64,000 nucleotides of DNA from Beaufortia kweichowensis (lineage: Eukaryota; Chordata; Actinopteri; Cypriniformes; Gastromyzontidae): assembly GCA_019155185.1 (NCBI GenBank), contig CM032813.1, positions 7,113,001 through 7,177,000 on the forward strand, read 5' to 3'. The translations under genes and the position numbers were made by a program. Numbering within the stretch: the stretch's first letter is position 1; every line of letters begins with the position of its first letter. Positions 34,001-45,800 of the stretch are shown piece after piece. The notes beneath the pieces were generated by a model. That model did no database searches. It saw nothing but the letters and a program-made list of their open reading frames with translations, and was not told the DNA's origin.

Positions 34001-34215
34001 GTGCTATTGTGTCCGAGGAACGAAGGCCTTTGACAAAGTCTTGGTTTCTGAAAGACATGTAGTGGTGTTCTAGATGTAATGGTTCTTACTGCTTTTAGGA
34101 CTTCATACTTATAGAAGTCTTAAGAGAAACAGACTTAAGAGAAACGGTCTCCTAAAAAAAGCTAAATTTGCATTGCATGACATACCGAGTAACATTTAAC
34201 TCGCCTGTTTTACAG
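31098..34215. other. arhgef10l intron 1 (non-coding)
   Basis: This is 3.1 kb of AT-rich intron. It holds a tRNA-derived SINE at 31855-31997. No coding exon was recognised. Confidence 0.55.
31855..31997 (+). mobile_element. tRNA-derived SINE
   Basis: An A-box-like TGGTTGAGCA is followed by a B-box-like GGTTCACTCCC. The 3' tail, AAGTTGCTTTGGATGAAAGC then CATCTGACAAATATGTAAATG, is the tail shared by many fish SINEs. A second tail of this kind occurs at 57262-57312. Confidence 0.65.
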
Positions 34216-34220
34216 AGCCT

Positions 34221-37200
34221 ATGTCCATACCTTCATCTCATCAGCAGCTGGGGAAGGATGTGGAGGAAGAAAAGCAGAGGGAGAGATTTAAATCTGAAGA
34301 CAGTGATGCAGAGACTGGTCAACAAACAGACAGTACTGCAACTGGAAATGAGATTACAGACAAAAACAAGCAGCAGACACATTCAACAGAAATAGATGCA
34401 ACTCTGAAATACAATGTAGATGCATCACAAGACAACGTTACTGGTCAACCTGCTGGTCAGGAGTGTACCAGTAACTATAGTAAGTTTCTATCTAGTCTAT
34501 AGTTTTTTCTATACGGGTTAAATCACATTAGCGACCAAAGGGCAATCAAAAAGTAATGCAAGAAAAAAAAAAAAAATGCCCCAAGTCAGTGATTGAACTT
34601 GCATTCACATGCCCAAGTTGCTTTCTTTAAAGCACAAGACCAAGTTGTAATCTGTTCAATGGATTTATTATAGGTCTGAAAGACACCTTAAGCTAAAGTC
34701 CATTGCATAACAGCATCTTAAATCTTGAGCTACTGTAGCATGTTTATTTAGACCAGACCCCCCATTTAAGTTAACTAAAGTTCCATTTCCTTTAAACTGC
34801 ATAGTGTTAAAAAGGGACTTGCTGACCACAAGCTAACGCTTACATTTCTTTACAGGAGAGCATGGCAACATACAAAGGTAAGATTTTTAAATCTGTATTT
34901 TCACTCAAGTATTAGACCCCCAGTTTAAGTTTGTTTTAAACCAATAAAGTACTGGATCCCCAATTTTCAAAGCCATCAAAATTCCAGTAGAACTCAAAAC
35001 CGGACAGTCCAAATGAAAGTGCAAAATAATTTATTAGTCTTGCACACAAAAGCAAACAAACATGAGGCATTCTTATGTTAGCCTTAACTTGCTCTGGGAT
35101 AACCTCTGGTTGCTTTGAGCAGGCCTAAGGATACCTTGTAGGGGGCCAGTCTGATAATGCACCAGTGACTGAAGCTGGCCTGAAGGTTGGGAACCAACTC
35201 TGGACAGAGACTGGTAACTGGACTTTCCTGGCATAGAAACTGATTCATAACTTGACTGTGCCACAGACTGGTATCTGCCCTGTGCTACTTGCTGGCCATT
35301 AGGCTGGGCCACAGACTGGTAGCTGCCTTGTGCTGACTGGTAGCTGGCCTGGGCTGGTTGTTGGCTGCTGGCCTGGGCCACAGATTGGTAACTGCCTTGT
35401 GCTGGTTGCTGGCCACTGGAGTAAGTCACAGACTGGTATCTACCTTGTCCCGTTTGCTTTCCACTAGGCTGGGCCAAAGACTGGTAGCTTGCTTGTGCTG
35501 ACTGGTAGCTGGATTGGGCTGGTTGTTGGCTGCTGGGCTGGGCCACAGACTGGTAGCTTGCTTGTGCTGACTGGTAGCTGGATTGGGCTGGTTGTTGGCT
35601 GCTGGCCTGGGCCACAGATTGGTAACTGCCTTGTGCTGGTTGCTGGGCACTGGCCCGAGTCACAGCCTGGTACCTGCCTGACAGTGGTTGCTGGTAGCTT
35701 GCTGGTGCGGTTTGTGGTCCACTAGGCTGGGCCACAGTCTGATAGCTGGCTTGTGCCTGTTGTGGTTTGCTGAACTGGCCTACAGACTGGTACCTAGACT
35801 GCACTACCTTACTTGGAGAAGTAAAGCCAGACTGCTGGCTAGGCAACTCAATCCTGCTTGGAGGCTGATACACATTTTGCCCTGTCTGGATTAGGCGTTT
35901 GTATGTAGGCCTTACAGGAGTCTGCACACTGGGCTGTACAGGTCTACTCAAGAGCTCGTAGCTAGATGCGGGTCTTGACACAGACTGGACTCCTGATTGT
36001 AATGGTCTGGCAACAAGCTGGTGGTTGGAAGACAATGCAGGCAGATAACGGGGTTGGTCAGTTTTCACTGGAGTGTGGTAGCTGGTTTGCAATGCTCTCT
36101 CAATAGGAGGATATTCTGGTTGAGCCACCAACTGGTCACTGGGTTGTGATGCAGACTCATGCCAAGAGTAAAGTTTTGAGCCAAACTGAAATGGTTGTCC
36201 ACCTTGGGGCTGGCCAGCTGACTGGTATCTGCCTGGTGTTGACTGTTGGCTGCTAGGCTGGGCCACAGCTAAGGAGCTGGTTTTTGCTGGTTGCGGACCA
36301 CTGGGCTGGTATCTGCCAGACAATGGTTGTTGGCTGCTAGCTTGTGCGGTTTTCTGTCCACTAGGCTGGGCCAAAGACTGGTAGCTTGCTTGGGCTGGTA
36401 GTTGGCTGCCAGCTTGGGCCACAGGCTGGTAGCTGGCTTGGGCCGATAGTTGGCTGCTGGCTTGGGCTTGTAGTTGGCTGCCAGCTTGGGCCACAGACTG
36501 GTAGCTGGCTTGGGCTGGTTTCTGGCTGCCAGCTTTGGCCACAGACTGGTAGCTGGCTTGGGCTGGTTGCTGGCTGCTGGGTTGGGCTACAGACTGGTAG
36601 CTGGCTTGGGCTGGTTTAGATACAGAGACATTCCTTGGTTTTAAGAAGCCAACACTTCCAAATTGAACTGGTTTAAAACCAGAAAACAGCTTTGAACTAA
36701 AACGTGAAAGTTTACCACTTTGGGGCTTAACAGGCTGAACACTGGACTGCACTGGTTGCTGGCCACTGGGCTGGGCTACAGTCTGGTAACTAGCCTGTGC
36801 TGGTTGCTGGGCCACAGACCGATTACCACCTTGAACCGTAGTCTCATGACTGGTCTGTGCTAGTTGCAGGCTATTGGGCTGGGTCAACTCCTGGCTGGTA
36901 GATAGAACCACCGACTCATAATTGGCCCAACTTGGTTGTTGACCACTGATTTGGCCCACAGACTGCAAGCTAACCTCAGGGAGTTGTTGGCTGGCAGAAA
37001 AAGTCTCGATCTCAGAGCTGGACTCTGCCGTTTGCAGACTACTGGCCTGGGCCACAGCCTGACTGGGAGCTTGAACTGTAGTCTCATGACTCGTTTGTGC
37101 TAGTTGTTGGCTGCTGGGCTGGGGAAACTCCTGGTGGGTAGATGGAACCACTGACTCATAGTTGCCCTGGCTTGGTTTCTGGCCACTGATCTGGCCCACA

Positions 37201-40200
37201 GACTGGTAGCTAATCTCTGGCAACAGTTTATTTCGCTCATACCTGGCCTCTGCAAATTGTGAACTGCTAGCCCGAGTTGCAGACTGACTTACAGATTCAC
37301 TACTGGCCTGTCCCAATTGTTGGCTGCCAGGCCGAAACTTGGATTCTTGGCTAACCTGTGCACTGATGGGCTGGACGGCTGCAACACCAGCTAGCTGCTG
37401 GCCACTGGCCACTTGGTAGCTGGGTTGTGATGCAGAGACAATGTTTTGCTGTAAAGGCTTAAAGACTACACTAGCATGCCCTGGCCTGGTACCTGAAAAT
37501 AGCCTGGAACCTGCTTGTAAAAGACGACCACTTAAGGACTGGCCACTGGGTTGGCTGCCAGACAAGGCCATAGACTCATTGCTGGACTGCACAAAGGCTT
37601 GATAGGTGAGCTGTGATAGCCCAGTTTCATTGAGCTGTTGCAATTGCATCAAAACAGGGGAACGCATAACCTCAGAGCCCTGAGCACTAGCTGTCTGACC
37701 TGAACCAGAAGCTGACACACCTGCACTAGCCACAGCACCATAAACACCACTCCCTCTTCCAGCACTAGCAGCCTGAGAACCAGGAAGTGGACCTCTAGTA
37801 TCAGCAGTAGAACTTGTTATTGGGCCAGATCCTGAAGAACCAGTTTGGGGACTGGAACTTCCAACACCATATAGACCCTTAGCTTGATAAAGGACATTCT
37901 TAGAACGTGCAGGCCTAGTAAACTCTAATAGATCTCTTTGGCTAAACTGTCCACTTAAACTCTGTGCACCAGCCTGCATGGAGAGAGCGGTCCCTGAGCC
38001 AAGTTCAGATGTATAGTATCCAGGATAACCACCATTGCTGACAAAGCTATATCCAGCAACTTTGAAACAAAAAACACATTAAGACAACAAAAAAATACAG
38101 ATAATTAACTTAAAAATAAACACTTACCACTTTCAATAGTATCATGAACAGCAAGACTCACAAATAACACCAGGCAAAGGCTGCAAAAAAAAGAAAAGCA
38201 TTAGGCTGATGTTACCCAGATAAAAGCTAACAAAACATACTACATTTTAAACACCTTATTCTCTTTATTTTATCACCCATGTCTAGCCAAAGCTACGTTA
38301 GCCAGTCTGCTACAACAAACAGGCTACAAAGCAACAAGAAAAGTTAATCTCCCAGGCAGTGTCTGTGTTACTGAATTGGCTTTTTATATTGCCTGTAATT
38401 GCCAGTCACAATTATTTAAAAACCGCCATCTTGAAATCATTTGTTGTCATGGGAACCACTAAGACACAATAATTAGGTTCAGGTGTCAGGTTTATTTGGT
38501 TCCGTTCATTTTATATATTTCAAAGTGGTAAAAAACTGATTTAACGCATAATGGTACAGTTATATTTAGAATATGTAGTTTTTGCATGTTGTGTATGCAA
38601 AATCTGCATTTCTAAAATGCAAAGAATCCAGATCCACTTTAATTCTAATTGTGCAGAAACCAGAGCAAAGTGCATAGGTAACTTTGATTTATTAGCTTTC
38701 TGACCTCACTGGTGAACTGCAGGTGAGGCAGTGGCCCAGTTTAGTTCAGATGTGTGATAGGGAAACACATGTCTTTAGAAAAACCTGGCTGGCCTAATCC
38801 TGTGAGCTTTCCTGTGATGAGAGTTGTGTTAAAAAAGAAACCCTCTTTAGCTTCTGCTACTGCTGTATTCTGCTGAATCAATGTTTCCACAACAGAGATG
38901 TCTATTTTGCTGCAGGCTGGAGCTATCAGTAGTCTTATCCACTAATGGGGTGTGTCAGCATTCTTTAGGCTAATGTGTTAAACTTTAGTCTAAGCGAATG
39001 TCTGATTCAGTTTGTTTTGGGGTTTGCAGTTTGCTGAAGAGATGAATCAGTGTAATGGTCATGAGCAAATAAAGGGAATGCTAAATATTTTCCTTGGATA
39101 AACTTTACAAAGAACAATAGCTATCTTTTTTAACACAAGTTTTTAAACATCTGGCTTGAGTGTTCTTGCAAACACAGTTAACAAACCAAAGTAATATGCA
39201 ACACTAGCATCATTGTATAGATATGCATTGTGACTCTGTTTGAAATGGTATACTACTATACTTTTGCATTTCTGCAGGGCTACAGAAATGCATATGTGCA
39301 TTGTGCAAATTGTGCATTGACCTGACAGATGTGCAGTATAACAAGAACACGCCACACTATCACATAGGCCTACTATTGCTGAATAACAGGCTGTAATTCT
39401 GTGATTATTTCTATCCTGTAAACGTTTACATCATTAACTCTATAGAAGTGCATGTCTTAATCTCTTACTGATGTATTAATAATTTAATGCTTGTATCGAT
39501 CAATAGATGATCGTTCATCATCGTACTGTTAAATACTACCAAAAAAAGTCAAATATTGCAACAACAAGCCAGCATGCATTACAGTATGATTTCAGTATTT
39601 GATATATAATTAATCAGTCAATAAAGGTTATGTTTTCACAGAATGTTCTTTACATTTAGCTGGGTTTTCACAGGCAGGGTCACACGTGTTTATACACATG
39701 ATGGGTCATAAGCATTTATATTAGATACATAAATTGGAAACATTTTGCTACATGGCAATATAAATACTGTAGGAGGCGCTTACCTTTTGATTTTATTGTG
39801 TTCCTGTGCTCGTAAGTGCTACTTGATCATTAAAACATCCATAACTGTAAAATCTGTAATTAAATGTACAAATAAATGCGAGCCACAGTGTATTTCAAAT
39901 GCAATCAGTTCTGGATTTATTTATACACTGGACTTCAAGGCCTTCGCATTTGTGGATTGTTTTTTATGCTCAGAACAGTGTAGACCAGCCTGACGTTTAA
40001 AAACACTTTAAAGTCCATTACTGATTATTAACCATCCCGCTTTTCAGTGGCGGATCGTGGCACGAGCGACATTACATTACACTTATTTCTTTAAGAACTT
40101 TTGATTCCGTGACATGTGGACCACATTTCATACCCGGATGCTGAACTTTAATACTGCGACAACTTGGATTTATGATATTTCCCACAATAAACCCGGGAAT

Positions 40201-42870
40201 AAGGTCTGAATGGACATTTATTTATTAGTAATTTTGTAAAAGTATTTATTAACAGTAAACCATTAATTATATTAATAAAAAACGTTAAAAGTATTTATTA
40301 ACTTTAAAAGAGCGCCGTTTCAGGTTACTTTCGGGTGGAGGTGGGAAATATCCCAAATCTAAGGTGTCGGCGTGTTGATGACGAAATTTGCGTCACTCGC
40401 ACCCAGATTAAGACAGCACAGCAGCAAGATACAGTAAAATCCAAAAGTCAGCACTGTTGGGATAGTGATGTGCCTGTTTTCTCCATATTTTGTGTGCTTT
40501 TGAAGTGCTTTTCAACATTTGTTTGCATCGCACTACAGATATATCATAAGAGGTAGGCTAATGTGTATGGTAATTTCAACACTGCAGTAGTTTGGTCACG
40601 TTTTATTTCTGTTGAGAGGTGACGTAAACATTGTCTTAAATCATTGTTTGTTTTGTGTTGGCTGTCATGTATTGAAAAACTTTGCATTGGGGTGATTGTT
40701 GTGGGTAGGGTGGTCTGCGTTTGATGTGTCACATAAATGAACACGGAAAATCTGCTCGCAACATGCTCAGAAGTGCCAAGGGCTGAAACAGGTAAACATT
40801 ACCCATGCAAAATCGTTTCCCCAGTTTAAGCAGGGCAGACGTGTGTGTTGTCAGTGATCCATCTGTAGTCGGAAGAGGTGCGCAGACCTCACAGCTGTCT
40901 TCCGTGCAACACCTGTTCTTCCCTTTAGCAACCAAGAGTTCATGAGATTACACCTGACAGTCAGAATGATTTTAATCCACACATTTTTATATACAATAAT
41001 GAGAGATGTCTGTTGTGGTTGAAATGACGTTACGTTATGCGCTTTTATTCTGTTTATATTTTAAATATTTATGGCTATACTACTTCGATGCATCTAATTT
41101 CATATTGAGATTTTAAGACTAGTCTGAATTTTTCAGATAGGTTCACATTGCTAGAAAACAGGGAGGATTAGATTCTGTAAATAAATTCCTGCTTTGTTGA
41201 ATGTTGAATCTTAAACAAGGCCTCTCTCTCAACACTTGCACTGGTGATACTCCACCCGATTTCCTTTTCATTTCCATTTTAACAAGCTTTGCATGAAACA
41301 CTGTACCACTCATAGTCAAACACAAGCAGTTTTTTGTGTTATACTCTGTATGTGGGGCTGATGGCATCTAAACTCCCTCCTCTCCTCCCACTCACATCTA
41401 AGTCAAGTCAAAGGAATGAGCTGATCTAAGTATTCCAACAGCCCTGAGAAGTCAGCAATATGGTGTTATTTTTGGGGATTCTTCTAGAGATCAAACTGCT
41501 ACGGATGCATCGAATGGCTTAAAAGAGGAAGACCAGGCTTGCGCTGTGACAGAGAGGCAAACCCTTAAACATACTGCAGGAGCTGAGGAAATCAGACACA
41601 GCCCGGTCCAAAATGCTGAAGGTATGAGACACCAAAATATTTTATCGTAGCTGTAGTAGTTCTAATTTCTTTCTCAATTTTGGTTGATTTTAATGTTTGA
41701 TGCTAAAAAAACTGAAAGTGTGTTGTTTGAGTGACTTTTTTTTATTCAGCAAAAGGCAAAGTAGTAGTTGCATTTATTTTAAGCTTAATGGGAAAGTCCT
41801 AGCTTTGGGTTTTAACACACTAATCTTGTCAAATGAACAAATGCACATGAGACCAAAGTAAACATCTTAGTCGCTGTGATTTGTGTTATGGGAAAATAGT
41901 GGCTGTTACCACCCTGATCTTCTGTCTGATAGGAAGAGTAATTGCGGTTGGTTTTGTGATATGTTTTTGGGATTGCCTTTTGTTCCCACATTCAACAGAA
42001 CACTTGTTTTGTGTTGAATAGTCTGCTTCTTTAGCTTTAGTGGATAATCTGTTCACAATGCACAAGCACATCAGATTAACAGGAAACGGTGGTTATTCAC
42101 AACCGACGTCGCTTTTCACAATTTTCATTGTGAAAGAAAATCAATTTGACTTTTTCAGTGTTCGGGTAATGAAGTTTAATGAAGATAAGTGTTGAGGTTT
42201 GTTATGGGTGGCTCTAAGATCATAAAATCATGTATTGTAGGCAGTTGTAGCCTAGTGGTTAGAGAGTTAGACTAGCAACCAGATGGTTGCTGGTTCGATT
42301 CCCATTACCAGTAGGAAACAACTGAGGTGCCCTTGAGCAAGACACCTCACCCCTAATCGCTCCCAGTGTGCCACTGGTAACTTAAGTCGCTTTTGATAAG
42401 AGCGTTTGCTAAATGATTAAATGTAAATGTATTCTCTCGAGTGTCCACAAAACCTTCAGTACAACAGTAAACACACATCTAGTCCTTTGATATCCATTTT
42501 CTCACTTTGTGATTTTGTGAATGGTTTTTAAGGCGAGGCTTCTGCTGGCTCTGAACACCAGACTGCTAGTCCAGAGGTGATCTATGACGACGTCCCTTAT
42601 GAAGACCTATCTCCAGAAGGTCAGCCATATAATCTGTGTTTGTATCTGAGTGGATCTCATACATGTAGCTGCATGTATATGTGCATGTGAGCATTTATAT
42701 CTGCATGTTATGGTATACAGACCTGTTTGCTTTGTGTGTCAGTTGACTTAATCTATGAGGACGTTCAGAGAGAGGAGAGTCAGCACGGGCCCAATAATGG
42801 CTGGAGCTCGAGCGAGTTCGAAAGCTATGACGAGCAGTCTGACTCCGAGAGAGCCACAACCCGCAGCAAG
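34221..42870 (+). CDS. arhgef10l: arhgef10l coding exons 1-5: disordered acidic N terminus
   Basis: Exons are 34216-34479 (ATG at 34221), 34856-34877 (a 22-nt microexon), 41488-41621, 42533-42619 and 42743-42870, together 210 residues. Phases 1, 2, 1, 1 and 0 match at every junction. The first exons are Glu/Lys/Gln/Thr-rich and poorly conserved. The last two carry the family motifs EVIYDDVPYED, DLIYEDVQREE and NGWSSSEFESYDEQSDSE. The assignment of the first two exons rests on splice phase rather than similarity. Confidence 0.8.
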
Positions 42871-45800
42871 GTGACCATCTACATTAACTCCATTTACTTT
42901 CTGCCGAACATCTGATTTACGTTTAGAAACATTTCTTAGAATGGTAAACCTCAAAGTCTTTAAAAAGATATAAACCCTTCAAGGTTGCCGTCTGATAGAT
43001 TGGTACAGTAGATGATTATGTGATTTGAAGATCCAAATTCTTTTCAAATGGACTGTAAAGGCTTGTTATGTCCTTTGCTGCCACAAGAGTGCAGCGTTTG
43101 ATAGCACATGCCAAACCAAGCTGACACACTTTTTCTCTGCTCTATATTGCTGCAAATTTGAATTCAGTCTGCACTGCGTTATCTGCCCTAACACGTTCAT
43201 GAGGTCACTCTGGTATGGAAAACACCTTGCCCAGACGGCAGTCCCTCAGAAACCAATTTCCCATGGCCAGACTCACCTTTACCACTGCTGAATTAGGCTT
43301 CGTGAGATTCCCACAGCCAGACGTTTCTCGATAAGCAAGAATTAGATTGCTGAGTGTAATGGCAAAGTGATTGGTGCTCAGTTCAGCCAGTCCTTCCTGC
43401 AGCTATTTTAGTGTAGCTATAATTGGAAATTAATGTTTGTCGTCTTCAAGGAAAAATGCCAAACAAGCAATAATCGACTTTGAATAATTGGGCTTGAGCC
43501 TTTGTGGCTGTGTCTGAAACCAAAGGCAGCTGTTTTGTAGCCTACTCAGTCAGGGACTTAAAAGACGGCATTTTAGTATGAAGTCCTCCTCTGAGGAAAC
43601 TGGCTTCAGATAGGCTTCCAAGGCACCATAACGAATTCAAGGGAGCTTTAGAGATAGCCAAGCAAATATTTAATGACCGCAAATACTGTTTTTCACTTTT
43701 AACCGCCTCGTGTGATGGCATTTTTACTACAGTGCTTGCGGTTCTACAGACCGGTGGAAAGAATAAAGATGTTATGCAAACAATGGTTTCAGATAGGACT
43801 TGATGCCTTCCTACCTCTGAAGACTTTTTTAAGGGTTTAGACACAGCCTGTGGCTTTAAAATGGAGGCGCTTGTTTGAGATTAGCATTAGTGAGGGTGCA
43901 CAGGCTGTCACAATCTTGTCTTTCTCCGGGTGTGACTTAATCAGCTCCCTAGTTAAGTAGTCAGTGCACAGATTTGGCTGTTTCTGGAGTGTTCGCCTTG
44001 TCAAAATTGTTTCAGTTTGCAATAATTGTTGCATTTGCTACCTGACAATGACCGCAATGAACCGTAAAATCCAGTCCGCATAGTTTTCATAGATATTCCT
44101 ACCATGCCTACTTTTATAAAGTGTCAATATTTTAAATGAAACAATGAAGAAAATTGTTAATCAATTTTATTGTAATTTAACAATCAGTGCCATAATCTTT
44201 ATTGGATTATACCCCTTGCTAGTCTCCAAATTTGTGTGACTCATGACATGGGACCTTTAATTTATAACTAAGCCACGCCCCCTGTGTCAGTCACCTCCTG
44301 CATATGCTTTTGTTTGAAGTGCCTGCTAAATTTGCTATGCTCTCATCCTTCTGTTCTCCTCATGCTTACCCCTCCATTCCTCCCTCTCCTCCACATTGCC
44401 ATGCTATTGCCCATCGCCTGCCTTGTTGCCGTGACGATATTCCTAGCTCTCCCCCGATGTGCGACGTCTGAGAGAGCGTTACACCAGGACCAAAAAGGAG
44501 CTAGCCATGAGACTGGGGGGCAGACATCAGGTATACTAAAAACATATGAGGTCACATAAGCTTCACAGTGATCACAACATAAGGTTTTCTGGCTGGGGTG
44601 ATTACTGTCACTTGGGCTGCCTGATTTGTTTTTGACTGATTTTCTGTTGTAAAACTGTGTAACAGAGTTTTTCTTTTATCAAATTGTGTAAAAAAAAAAC
44701 GTCTGGTGGCAACAAATATTTAAACATAACATATTCTTGCTTTTTCAACAGGGTAAAGGGCTGTTAACACAGGATGTGTTCTTGCATTCAGTCTGAGATG
44801 TTTTAAAGTCAGGCTAGATAATGTTCACATGCAACAGACATTTTTGACTGTTGCATTTAGCTGTTTTTCAGCTTCTCACAGCATGTGCAATTTTAAGACT
44901 GTTTGTCAAGGTAAAAATAGATCTTAAGACTATATTTGGTTTTTTATATTCTGTTTTTGCTGCACACTGTCTATTTGTATTTGATTGCAAGAACATATAC
45001 TGTGTTTATTTGTGTAATAATTGCTTCTGTCTCACTCTTTTCTAAAATGCTTTCACTGTATCTGGATTTTTTTTAACTACAGGCACTTTTATGTTCCAGA
45101 GGTTGATTCTTATTAAAACGTATTAAAACAGTTAGAGATATTTTGCTACGATTTAAAACGGTCTTATCAAATTTCCCACAGAGAAGAAAATGAGTCATTT
45201 TATACCATCGCTCTCATCTCCAACATTTAATGATATGATAGAATGATTTTCCAATCATTACAGAATCCTCAAGTGATTATGTCTATATGTCATTAAACAT
45301 TGTTATCAGACAAATTAAGTAAACTACCGAGTATGAAAAGTGTGTTAGGAGAGTTTATTTTCTTACAGGTCCACTGGGACAAAAGTGTTTATAGTGAAAG
45401 GAAAAGCCATCTGCTTGTATCTGCTTCTCACTCTCTCTTATTTTGAAAGAATCATTTCATTCATTCCACTATAAAATACTTCATTTTGCTTCAGCTCCCC
45501 TAATCTCTAATTTGATATGTATGGGGGTAAACATCTCTCATGTGGGTCAAGCAAGCCATTTCCACATGCTCTCTTATAATGACCTGCTTTGGCAGCGATG
45601 GGTCGCCCCTCCTTTTTAAAATATAAAAATATCACTGTGCCTTGATGTCACACGCTCATGCGGCTTGGCTATTGAAAGTTACTGAACGCACACCCAGATG
45701 TCATCCTGTGCATTAAACTGGTGTCTCAGAAACGGCAGGCAGATCCAAGCATGACTGTTTATGCTTGAGGGCTCGAGATGGTTGACCTTTTTCTATAAGA

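Noticed and set aside
24690..38280. B1 and B2 as SCPP (secretory calcium-binding phosphoprotein) P/Q-rich genes
   Set aside because: SCPP genes have phase 0 introns and small exons throughout. Here the introns are phase 2 and 1 and the body is one exon. The repeats also lack the SxE phosphorylation motifs.
24690..38280. B1 and B2 as zona pellucida (ZP) proteins
   Set aside because: There is no ZP module, since the conserved cysteines are absent, and no furin site or C-terminal membrane segment. Only the Gln-rich repeats and the E-box hint at the egg coat.
42239..42320. Functional tRNA gene
   Set aside because: A and B boxes are present, but the cloverleaf is not intact and a SINE body and tail follow, so it is a SINE head.
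44284..44559. 91-codon frame with hydrophobic start covering an arhgef10l exon
   Set aside because: The frame runs across the acceptor at 44446 in a different frame from the exon. The exon itself (LSPDVRRLRERY) explains the conserved part.
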